From Pseudomonadota bacterium (GTDB taxonomy: Bacteria; Pseudomonadota; Alphaproteobacteria; Caulobacterales; Caulobacteraceae), in NCBI GenBank assembly GCA_021808285.1, contig JAKBBV010000003.1, forward strand, positions 1 to 64,000: 64,000 nucleotides of DNA, given 5' to 3'. The notes under the pieces are model-generated. The model made no database searches. It saw only the letters and a program-made list of their open reading frames with translations, and was not told where the DNA came from. Made by a program: the position numbers and the translations under genes. How positions within the stretch are numbered: position 1 is the stretch's first letter; the number at the start of each line of letters is the position of its first letter. Positions 41,330 through 48,211 of the stretch are shown piece by piece.

Positions 41330-42499
41330 TCAGGCCGAGCGATACAGCTTGGTCATGACGAATTCCCGGTGGCCGAGCGCCTCAGCGGCCGTGAGGCGAC
41401 CGTTGGCCGTGCGACGGATCATCTCGATCAGGGCGTCGCCCGCCTGATCAATGGTCATCTCGCGCCGGACGATCCCGGAGACGTCCAGGTCGATGTGCTC
41501 CTCCATGACCCGTACGGTTCGCGGGTTTCCGGAGACCTTGATCACCGGCATGATCGGGTTGCCGATCACGTTTCCTTGGCCGGTCGGGAAGATGTGGACG
41601 ACATAGCCGGCCGCCGCCTGAAGTGTGCAGCATTCCGCCGCGGCGGACGAGGTGTCCATGAAATACAGGCCCGGTCCGCGTGCAGGAGCTTCAGCCGGCT
41701 CCAGCACGTCGATGAACTTCACCGACTTGCCGATCTTCTCGAGATTGCCGAGCGCCTTTTCCTCGATAGTCGTCAGACCTCCGGCGATGTTGCCCTTGGT
41801 CGGCTGGCTGTCGGAAAGGTCGGAGGTCTTGTGCGCTTCGATGACGTCGTCCTGATAGGCCCGCCAGGTCTTCATGAACTTTTCGGCGACCTGCGGCGAC
41901 GCCGCCCTGGCGGCGGCGAGATGCTCGGCCCCGGTCAGCTCGGATGTCTCGCCAAAGCAGCCATAGAGGCCGGCGGGAATGAGCTTGTCATACATGTTTC
42001 CGACCGTGGGGCAGGAGGCCAGACCCGTGGTCGTGTCGCTCTCACCGCATTTTGCGGCCACCCAGAGGTCGGTAAGGTCGACGGGCTCGCGGACCAGTTC
42101 TGAAGCCCAATGGACGAAGGTCTTCGCCTGGCGCGACGCCGCCGCGACGGTGGCGATATCGCCATTGCCCTCAATCCAGAACCCGGCCACGGGCTTGCCC
42201 GTGGCGGCGATGCCATCGACGACCTTCTGTGTCCACGCCGGTTCAATGCCGATGACCACGCAGGCCGCAACGTTCGGGTTGGCGCCTGTGCCGATCATGG
42301 TCCGGAAATGCAGCTCAAGATCTTCGCCGAACTGAAGCCGCCCATAGGCGTGCGGCAGGGCGATCGTGCCTTGGATATGGGCCGCTACAGCTTCGCAGGC
42401 CGCATTGGAGATGTCGTCGAGCGGCAGGATGACGACATGGTTGCGGACTCCTATCCGGCCGTTTTCGCGCCGATAGGCCCAGACGGTCTGCGTGCTCAT
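41330..42499 (-). CDS. suyB: Sulfolactate sulfo-lyase, large subunit
   Basis: A 389-residue protein of the UxaA (altronate/galactarate dehydratase) large-subunit family. It starts [16 protein letters not shown], with later [30 protein letters not shown] and [12 protein letters not shown]. With SuyA it cleaves the C-S bond of (R)-3-sulfolactate to pyruvate and sulfite, an iron-dependent lyase. The small SAF subunit as a separate gene directly upstream (13-bp gap), plus slcC and comC behind, distinguishes it from altronate dehydratase. This is the desulfonating step that completes use of the sulfosugar. Confidence 0.95.
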   Translation of the reverse strand: MSTQTVWAYRRENGRIGVRNHVVILPLDDISNAACEAVAAHIQGTIALPHAYGRLQFGEDLELHFRTMIGTGANPNVAACVVIGIEPAWTQKVVDGIAATGKPVAGFWIEGNGDIATVAAASRQAKTFVHWASELVREPVDLTDLWVAAKCGESDTTTGLASCPTVGNMYDKLIPAGLYGCFGETSELTGAEHLAAARAASPQVAEKFMKTWRAYQDDVIEAHKTSDLSDSQPTKGNIAGGLTTIEEKALGNLEKIGKSVKFIDVLEPAEAPARGPGLYFMDTSSAAAECCTLQAAAGYVVHIFPTGQGNVIGNPIMPVIKVSGNPRTVRVMEEHIDLDVSGIVRREMTIDQAGDALIEMIRRTANGRLTAAEALGHREFVMTKLYRSA

Positions 42500-42512
42500 C
42501 GTGGGCGGCTCC

Positions 42513-42803
42513 TCACCAGCGCTTGGTCTTGAGATTTTGGGTGTGGACGTGGTCGCCGACGGCGACCTCGCTCACGATACGACCGATGACTTCGCCATAC
42601 TTAATCGCGTCGTCGCCGCTCTTGAGTCCGGTCAAGGCGACCTTGTGGCCGATCGGAACATCGTGATTGCAGACCACAGTGAACTCGGAATTGTCGTCCA
42701 GGCACACGCCGAACAGCGATTGGCCGGCCTTCACTCCCTCGACCACGACGACCGCGACGTTGTCGCCCTTGTGGTGTACCAGGACGTGGGGGACCTGAGA
42801 CAT
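42513..42803 (-). CDS. suyA: Sulfolactate sulfo-lyase, small subunit (SAF domain)
   Basis: A 96-residue SAF-domain protein, the small subunit of the SuyAB lyase. It begins [17 protein letters not shown] and contains [13 protein letters not shown] and I-K-Y-G-E-V-I-G, the latter shared with UxaA N-terminal domains where substrate is bound. The ATG at 42803 follows GGAGG, and the longer track ORF runs through the promoter. It is first in the suyA-suyB-comC-slcC transcript and is divergent from the GntR gene across operator copy 3. Confidence 0.95.
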   Translation of the reverse strand: MSQVPHVLVHHKGDNVAVVVVEGVKAGQSLFGVCLDDNSEFTVVCNHDVPIGHKVALTGLKSGDDAIKYGEVIGRIVSEVAVGDHVHTQNLKTKRW

Positions 42804-42846
42804 TTCACCTCCGCCTTTGGCCCGACCCCTCGGGGTCGGTTCGATG

Positions 42847-42875
42847 CTGACAGGCGCTATCTTATGTCTTATATA
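42847..42875 (+). promoter_or_regulatory. Sigma70-like promoter for the GntR operon
   Basis: CTGACA and TATATA are separated by exactly 17 bases on the plus strand, upstream of the regulator gene. The operator copy spans the spacer and the -10 element, so bound regulator would exclude RNA polymerase and repress its own operon. The transcription start would be near 42882. Confidence 0.6.
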
Positions 42876-42878
42876 AGA
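42860..42878 (+). promoter_or_regulatory. Operator copy 3 (suyA/gntR divergent gap)
   Basis: TCTTATGTCTTATATAAGA consists of inverted half-sites TCTTAT and ATAAGA around seven bases, with the nested palindrome CTTATATAAG. It is the best copy of the motif found three times in the cluster. It lies about 57 bp from the suyA ATG and 78 bp from the GntR ATG, so one site can serve both directions. Confidence 0.82.
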
Positions 42879-42955
42879 GTCAAGAAAAGTCCTCGGGCCG
42901 GAAAACTTGGGGGATGATCGGCGATCCCAATAGGGCAAGGACCTTCGGAGGCGGC

Positions 42956-43681
42956 ATGGAGTCGATCGAGACGCCAGGATATCGACCCCTCTACAAGCAG
43001 GTCTACGACGTCATCGTCCGGCGCATTTCGCAGGGCGAGTGGCGCCCCGGACAATCCCTCCCGAGCGAGACCGCCCTGGCCAGGGATCTCTCCGTATCGC
43101 AGGGCACGGTCCGCAAAGTGCTTGATGCGCTCACAGCGGAGAAGCTGCTGGAGCGGCGTCAGGGCAAGGGCACCTATATCGCCGAGAACACCCAGGAGCG
43201 GGCTCTGTTCCGCTTCTTTCGCCTGTCGCGTCCTGGCGGCGAGCGCCTGATCCCTGACCGCGCCTGGGAGAAGGTCCGCCTGAGGCCCAGCCGGGCGCTT
43301 GAGCGACTGAAGCTTGATCTTGGCCGCACGGACAAGGTCATCGAAATTCGTCGCGTGCGGGCGATACTCGGCCGCCCCTGCATTCGCGAGACGATCATCG
43401 TGCCGGCCGCCCTGGCTCCGGGCCTTGAGAGTCTCGCTCCGCTGCCGAACACGCTCTATTCGCTTTATCAATCGCGCTACGGCATCAACATCACCCAGGC
43501 TCACGAGGAGCTCCGTGCCGGGCTCGCCGACGACGACGACGCCGCCGAGATCGACGTGCTGCCCGGACAACCCTTGCTGCTGATCGACCGCGTCGCGGTC
43601 TCGCTCGAAGACCGCAAAGTGGAGTGGCGCCAGAGCCGCTGCCAAAGCGCAGACATCGTCTACGCCGTAAATCTCACCTGA
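42956..43681 (+). CDS. GntR/HutC family regulator of the sulfoquinovose cluster
   Basis: A 241-residue repressor with an N-terminal winged helix (Y-K-Q-V-Y-D-V-I-V-R-R-I, then P-S-E-T-A-L-A-R-D-L-S-V-S-Q-G-T-V-R-K, then R-R-Q-G-K-G-T-Y-I) and a C-terminal UTRA ligand domain (about residues 95-235, with R-R-V-R-A-I-L-G-R-P-C-I-R-E-T). The ATG at 42956 has GGAGG upstream, and 42914 is a possible longer start. A sugar-responsive HutC regulator also controls the E. coli sulfoquinovose operon (CsqR is a different family, DeoR). Here the likely inducer is sulfoquinovose or a pathway intermediate. It precedes the aldehyde dehydrogenase and lactonase genes. Confidence 0.9.
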   Translation: MESIETPGYRPLYKQVYDVIVRRISQGEWRPGQSLPSETALARDLSVSQGTVRKVLDALTAEKLLERRQGKGTYIAENTQERALFRFFRLSRPGGERLIPDRAWEKVRLRPSRALERLKLDLGRTDKVIEIRRVRAILGRPCIRETIIVPAALAPGLESLAPLPNTLYSLYQSRYGINITQAHEELRAGLADDDDAAEIDVLPGQPLLLIDRVAVSLEDRKVEWRQSRCQSADIVYAVNLT

Positions 43682-43723
43682 TCAGAGTCTCCTGGCTCCA
43701 ACCTGTCCCGATAAGGCCCACCC

Positions 43724-45172
43724 ATGTCCCAGACCTATCCCATTTTCGAGTCCTGCCTGATTGGAGGCGAATGGGTGGGCGCAGGCGCCGGCTCCGTCAT
43801 CCCCGTGCGAAACCCCTGGGACGGGCGCCAGATCGGGACCGTGCCTGACGCCGGACGCGCCGAGACGCGCGCGGCGATAGCGGCGGCGGACGCGGCCCTG
43901 GGACCCTGGAAGGCTATGACCGCGGCGGAGCGGTCACAGCTGATGCTGCGGCTGGCGGATCTCATGCTGGCGGAGAAGGAGTCGCTCGGACGCCTGCTCA
44001 CCCTGGAACAGGGCAAGCCGCTCAGCGAAGCGGTGGGAGAAGTCGCCTTCGGCGCCGCCTACGTCCGGTGGTTCGCGGAGGAGGCCAAGCGGGTTTATGG
44101 CGATATCATTCCCTCGCCCTGGCGAGGTCGTCGCATCCTGGTGACCCGGGAGCCGGTCGGGGTGGTCGGCGCGATCACGCCCTGGAATTTCCCAAACTCG
44201 ATGATCGCCCGCAAACTCGGCGCGGCCTTGGCCGCTGGATGCACCATGGTCATCAAGCCCGCCAGTCAGACCCCCTTCTCCGCCCTGGCCGTGGGCGATC
44301 TGGCGCTCAAGGCCGGGTTGCCCGCCGGCGTCGTCAATATCGTCACCGGCAAGGCCGCCGAAATCGCGGCGGAGATGTGCGAGAACCCGCGCCTGCGAAA
44401 GATCTCGTTTACAGGCTCCACAGAGGTCGGCCGGCGCTTGGCGGCCCAGGCGTCGGCTCATCTCAAGCGCACCTCCATGGAGCTTGGCGGCAACGCCCCC
44501 TTCGTGGTTTTCGATGACGCCGATATCGAGGCGGCCGTGAACGGCGCCATGGTCTCGAAGTTCCGCAACAGCGGCCAGACCTGCGTCTGCACCAACCGCT
44601 TTCTCGTCCAGTCCGGCATTCACGACGCCTTCGTCGCGCGTTTCTCCAAGGCTATCGGAGAGCTGAAGCTCGGCAATGGACTCGAGCCGGGCGTGGCCCA
44701 GGGGCCGCTGATCGACGAGAGCGCTGTGCTCAAGGTCGAGGCTCATGTGGCGGACGCTTTGGGCAAGGGCGCGATCCTGGTGCGCGGCGGCCGCCGCTCA
44801 AGCCTGGGCGGAAGCCTTTACGAGCCTACCCTCGTCACCGGCGCCAACTCCCAGATGCTTGTTGCCGGAGATGAGACGTTCGGTCCCTTGGCCGCCGTTT
44901 TCCGCTTTGAGACAGAGGCAGAGGCGATCGCCCTCGCCAATGCGACGGAATATGGCTTGGCCGCCTATCTCTACACACGCGATCTGGCCCGCGCCTTTCG
45001 CGTCAGTGAGGCCCTCGAATATGGGCTTGTCGGGGTCAATGAGGGACTGATCACCACCGAGGCGGCGCCATTTGGCGGCTACAAGGACTCCGGCTTTGGA
45101 AAGGAGGGCTCGAAGTACGGCGTGGAGGACTATGTGAACATGAAATACACCTGTCTCGGCGGTCTTGGCTGA
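43724..45172 (+). CDS. Aldehyde dehydrogenase, probable 3-sulfolactaldehyde dehydrogenase
   Basis: A 482-residue NAD(P)-dependent ALDH of the succinate-semialdehyde (GabD) type. The cofactor region is G-A-I-T-P-W-N-F-P and F-T-G-S-T-E-V-G, the general base Glu is in M-E-L-G-G-N-A-P-F and the catalytic Cys in S-G-Q-T-C-V-C-T-N-R. In the sulfo-ED route this family oxidises 3-sulfolactaldehyde to (S)-3-sulfolactate. It lies 42 bp after the regulator gene and 14 bp before the lactonase gene. GabD function is possible on sequence alone, but the cluster makes the sulfolactaldehyde role much more likely. Confidence 0.92.
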   Translation: MSQTYPIFESCLIGGEWVGAGAGSVIPVRNPWDGRQIGTVPDAGRAETRAAIAAADAALGPWKAMTAAERSQLMLRLADLMLAEKESLGRLLTLEQGKPLSEAVGEVAFGAAYVRWFAEEAKRVYGDIIPSPWRGRRILVTREPVGVVGAITPWNFPNSMIARKLGAALAAGCTMVIKPASQTPFSALAVGDLALKAGLPAGVVNIVTGKAAEIAAEMCENPRLRKISFTGSTEVGRRLAAQASAHLKRTSMELGGNAPFVVFDDADIEAAVNGAMVSKFRNSGQTCVCTNRFLVQSGIHDAFVARFSKAIGELKLGNGLEPGVAQGPLIDESAVLKVEAHVADALGKGAILVRGGRRSSLGGSLYEPTLVTGANSQMLVAGDETFGPLAAVFRFETEAEAIALANATEYGLAAYLYTRDLARAFRVSEALEYGLVGVNEGLITTEAAPFGGYKDSGFGKEGSKYGVEDYVNMKYTCLGGLG

Positions 45173-45186
45173 CGTCCCCAACACAG

Positions 45187-46062
45187 GTGTCTGGCCCCGT
45201 CGAACTCGTCCTGGACTGCAAGGCCCTATTGGGTGAGTGTCCGCGCTGGCATAGCGTGGAATCGGCGCTCTATTTCGTCGACATCGCGCGGTGTCATCTT
45301 CATCGCCTCGATCCCACGACGGGTCGCCTGCGAACCCGTACTCTGGACGAGCCCGTGGGCAGCTTCGCCTTCCGCAAGGACGGCGGATTCGTCCTGGCCA
45401 TGCGTGACGGCTTCGCCCTGCTGGACTCTCTAGATGGCCCGGTTCGCCACCTGGGGCCCCGACTGCCGCCAGGCAACGGCGCGCGCTTCAATGACGGCCG
45501 GACCGATCCTTCCGGTCGTTTCTACGCCGGCACCATCGATCCCACGCGCGAGGCCTCCACGGCGGGCCTGTTCCGGCTGGATCCCGACGGGGCGGTGACC
45601 TGTTTATTCTCAGGCGCCCTGACCTCCAATGGCGCGGCCTTCTCCCCGGATGGAAAAATCTTCGCCTGGTCCGATACGCCAAGGCATGTGCTCTACGCCT
45701 TCGACGCGAATGCGGACACGGGCGCTCTTGAGAACCGCAGGGTCTGGCGGCGATGGCCACAGGGCGGCGGGCGGCCAGATGGGGGCTCCTTCGATCAGAC
45801 CGGGCGCTACTGGACGGCCCTCTTCGACGGCGGCCGCGTTGCCTGTCTCACGGCCTCCGGCGATATCGTTGAGGAGGTGAGGGTTCCCTGTCCGCGCCCC
45901 ACTATGGTCGCCTTTGGCGGGGCCGACGGACGCACCGCCTTCGTCACCACGGCCCGAGAGGGCCTGACCGAGGCTCAGTTGGCGCAATGGCCCCAATCGG
46001 GCGGGGTCTTTGCCTTCCGCGTCGACACGCCAGGGGTGAGCGAGCACCCCTTCGCCGGCTGA
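45187..46062 (+). CDS. SMP-30/gluconolactonase family protein, probable sulfogluconolactonase
   Basis: A 291-residue six-bladed propeller lactonase. It opens G-E-C-P-R-W-H-S, where the Glu is a metal ligand, and continues with N-G-A-R-F-N-D-G-R-T-D-P-S-G-R-F-Y-A-G, L-T-S-N-G-A-A-F-S-P-D-G with the Asn ligand, and G-R-P-D-G-G-S-F-D with the catalytic Asp. It should hydrolyse 6-deoxy-6-sulfogluconolactone to the sugar acid between the dehydrogenase and dehydratase steps. The start is a GTG. It is last in the GntR-ALDH-lactonase transcript and marks the right end of the cluster. Confidence 0.92.
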   Translation: MSGPVELVLDCKALLGECPRWHSVESALYFVDIARCHLHRLDPTTGRLRTRTLDEPVGSFAFRKDGGFVLAMRDGFALLDSLDGPVRHLGPRLPPGNGARFNDGRTDPSGRFYAGTIDPTREASTAGLFRLDPDGAVTCLFSGALTSNGAAFSPDGKIFAWSDTPRHVLYAFDANADTGALENRRVWRRWPQGGGRPDGGSFDQTGRYWTALFDGGRVACLTASGDIVEEVRVPCPRPTMVAFGGADGRTAFVTTAREGLTEAQLAQWPQSGGVFAFRVDTPGVSEHPFAG

Positions 46063-46174
46063 GCGCCGGCCCGCGCCCACGCCGTGCGAGACGCGCGTTC
46101 TGCGCCCCTGGGGCCGCCGGAGGGCTCGCCCTTGGCGCCTGCCCCGCACATCTGGCAGAAGCCGCGAATATTCC

Positions 46175-46220
46175 AGGGCGTCGGCCAGGGCGTCGGCCAG
46201 GGCGTCGGCCAGGGCGTGGG
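46175..46220. repeat. 12-bp tandem repeat before the GNAT gene
   Basis: The unit AGGGCGTCGGCC occurs three times, with a fourth partial copy, immediately before the GNAT start codon. It is a multiple of three and would encode repeated G-V-G-Q if translated, so copy number would not shift the frame of the longer ORF. It may be slippage-prone leader DNA. Confidence 0.8.
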
Positions 46221-46230
46221 AACGGGACCG

Positions 46231-47004
46231 ATGAACGAGATCGCTGAGACTCAAGTCCAAAGCGCCTGGGCCCTCGCCGCCATGCTGGCCGGGGCGCCGG
46301 CCTTCGAGGCGCACCTGACGGCGCATCTGGGTCTGGTGCTCAGCGGCGAAGCGAGCGCAGATCTGAACATGCTGTTCCTGTGGTCGCCCCACGGCCTCCC
46401 CTCGCTTGCCGCCGCCTTGGCGCGGGCGAAGGAGCGAGGCCTGCCGCTCCTCCTCGTCACCCATCCCGATCTGCGCGACCCATCCGAAGCTGAGACGACA
46501 TCTTTCGGACTGACCCCGATCGCCAGGCCCCTGCCGCTGATGGTCCTTGATGATCTCAGCCAGAAGCCCCGCCAGTCGGCGGTCGAGGTCAGACCCGTAA
46601 GGGAGGCCGCGGAGGCTCGGGCAACGACAGGCCTGATCCACGCGGCCTTCGCCCTGCCCCGAGACTTGATTCAGCGGACGCTGGAGCCGAGCCTTGGGAG
46701 CCACTCCGACTGCCGCACCTTCATCGCCTGGCGCAGAGGCGAGGCCGTGAGTTCGGTGACGGTCACCGGGCGGGGACCTCGCGTCGGGCTTTGGTCTATG
46801 GCCACGGCGCCGCATCATCAGGGACGCGGCTATGGCGGCGAATTGCTCAAAGCCGTGATCGACCGCCTCCATCGCGAAGGATGCCGTCGGATCTATCTGC
46901 ATGCGACGGAGGCCGGGCTTCCCCTCTATCGCCGGCTCGGATTCCGCAGTCTGGCGGAGCAGTCCGTCTGGCTCAGCGAACCCTCAGGCTCGCTGCACGG
47001 TTGA
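46231..47004 (+). CDS. GNAT family N-acetyltransferase
   Basis: A 257-residue protein. Residues about 125-245 form a GNAT domain with the acetyl-CoA loop A-P-H-H-Q-G-R-G-Y-G-G-E-L-L (about residue 195) and the closing L-Y-R-R-L-G-F-R. The first 110 residues form a less conserved domain containing A-A-M-L-A-G-A-P-A-F-E. The ATG at 46231 begins M-N-E-I-A-E-T-Q and avoids translating the upstream repeat, but it has only a weak ribosome-binding site. The target (amine, peptide or small molecule) is unknown. Confidence 0.82.
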   Translation: MNEIAETQVQSAWALAAMLAGAPAFEAHLTAHLGLVLSGEASADLNMLFLWSPHGLPSLAAALARAKERGLPLLLVTHPDLRDPSEAETTSFGLTPIARPLPLMVLDDLSQKPRQSAVEVRPVREAAEARATTGLIHAAFALPRDLIQRTLEPSLGSHSDCRTFIAWRRGEAVSSVTVTGRGPRVGLWSMATAPHHQGRGYGGELLKAVIDRLHREGCRRIYLHATEAGLPLYRRLGFRSLAEQSVWLSEPSGSLHG

Positions 47005-47013
47005 GCTCCGGCG

Positions 47014-47733
47014 CTATCGCACGAAGCTCGCGCCATTGATGTCGAGCACGGCGCCGGTCATGGAGGCGGGCGCGTCCAGCGACAGATAGACGGCCGCATT
47101 CGCCACCTCCTCCGGATCCGCAACCCGCCCCAGCGGAATATCGCCAAGGAGCGCCTCGCCGCCGCGGCTCGCCAGGTAATCTTCCGCCATGCCCGTCATG
47201 ACGAAGCCGGGGCAGATCGCAAAGGCCAGAATGCCCTCGCGGGCATATCCCCTGGCCATCGATTTGGTCATTCCGATCATGCCTGCCTTCGAGGCGGCAT
47301 AGTGCCAGTGGGACGGCGAGTCCCCTCGATAGGCGGCGCGGCTGGCGATATTGACGACGCGGCCGGCCCGGCCGGCGCCGCGCCAGTGGAGGAGCGCCAA
47401 ACGACTGAGGTCGGCGCTAGCCTGAAGGTTGATCTGCAGCGTCCGGCTCCAAGCGGCGCGCCAGGCATCCGCCGACGCCTCCGGGGAGACGGCCTCGAAG
47501 ATACCGGCATTATTGACCAGAACATCGATCCGCCCCCCCAGGCGCTCCAAAGCCTGTTCCCAGAGCCTTTCAGGACCTCCAGGATCGGCCAGATCCGCCC
47601 CGATCTCGTCTTCGCTGGCATGGCGCGCATGACCGACCGCCTGAGCGCCTCGCAGCCTGAGAGCCGTCAGGATGGCGCGGCCAATTCCACGCGACGTCCC
47701 AGTTACCAGGACATGGGGGGAGGCGGCGTTCAT
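47014..47733 (-). CDS. Short-chain dehydrogenase at the end of the riboflavin operon
   Basis: A 239-residue classical SDR with T-G-T-S-R-G-I-G (cofactor loop), N-N-A-G, catalytic Ser in N-I-A-S-R-A-A and Tyr/Lys in H-Y-A-A-S-K-A-G, ending D-I-N-G-A-S-F-V-R. It resembles 3-oxoacyl-ACP reductases. The start overlaps the ribH stop as ATGA, so it is translationally coupled to riboflavin synthesis. A role as a reductase in that pathway is not needed because RibD carries one. The substrate is unknown. Confidence 0.88.
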   Translation of the reverse strand: MNAASPHVLVTGTSRGIGRAILTALRLRGAQAVGHARHASEDEIGADLADPGGPERLWEQALERLGGRIDVLVNNAGIFEAVSPEASADAWRAAWSRTLQINLQASADLSRLALLHWRGAGRAGRVVNIASRAAYRGDSPSHWHYAASKAGMIGMTKSMARGYAREGILAFAICPGFVMTGMAEDYLASRGGEALLGDIPLGRVADPEEVANAAVYLSLDAPASMTGAVLDINGASFVR

Positions 47734-48209
47734 GCCGCGCTCGCCGGGGCGCTGGCCATCTGGCGCACGCCTCTCAGGATCAATGCGGTCTCCAGACAGG
47801 CGGCGGCGGCTTCACGGCCTTTATTGCCGGCGTCATCGCTGCTGCGCGCCAAGGCCTGCTCGTCCGTATAGGTCGTCAGGACGCCGAAGGCGATCGGCGT
47901 CTCCGTCGCCAGCCCCGCGGTCATGAGGCCAAGACTCGCCGCCAGGCTGATGAACTCAAAGTGAGCGGTATCGCCCTTGATCACGCAGCCGAGGCAAATC
48001 ACGCCGTCATACAGCCCGGTCTTGGCCAGGGTCTGTGCGATCAGGGGCAGCTCATAGGCGCCGGGGGCCTCGAGCCGGTCCTGCTCCAGGACCGATAGAT
48101 GGTGTTCGGCGAGGTAGGCGAGCGCCCCGCGCACCAGGCCCTCGGTGATCTCGGGATTGAAGCGGCTGACAACCAGGGCCAGACGCGGAATGTCGAGGGT
48201 TTTGGTCAT
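47730..48209 (-). CDS. ribH: 6,7-dimethyl-8-ribityllumazine synthase
   Basis: A 159-residue subunit of lumazine synthase, which joins 5-amino-6-ribitylaminouracil with the four-carbon phosphate made by RibB. Blocks are L-V-V-S-R-F-N-P-E-I-T, P-G-A-Y-E-L-P-L, G-C-V-I-K-G-D-T-A-H-F-E-F and P-I-A-F-G-V-L-T-T. The catalytic His is in H-F-E-F. Two bases separate it from the ribBA stop. It is fourth in the ribD-ribE-ribBA-ribH order. Confidence 0.96.
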   Translation of the reverse strand: MTKTLDIPRLALVVSRFNPEITEGLVRGALAYLAEHHLSVLEQDRLEAPGAYELPLIAQTLAKTGLYDGVICLGCVIKGDTAHFEFISLAASLGLMTAGLATETPIAFGVLTTYTDEQALARSSDDAGNKGREAAAACLETALILRGVRQMASAPASAA

Positions 48210-48211
48210 GC

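Noticed and set aside
41330-42803. suyA/suyB as altronate or galactarate dehydratase (UxaA/GarD) of hexuronate catabolism
   Set aside because: UxaA carries the SAF and catalytic domains in one chain. Here they are split as in SuyAB, with comC and slcC directly behind and a sulfoquinovosidase in the same regulon.
29269-46062. Island as a recently acquired mobile element
   Set aside because: No integrase, transposase, tRNA-flanking repeat or clear composition shift was seen. The nearest tRNA (Ser, 24049-24138) is about 5 kb away with no duplicated end noticed.
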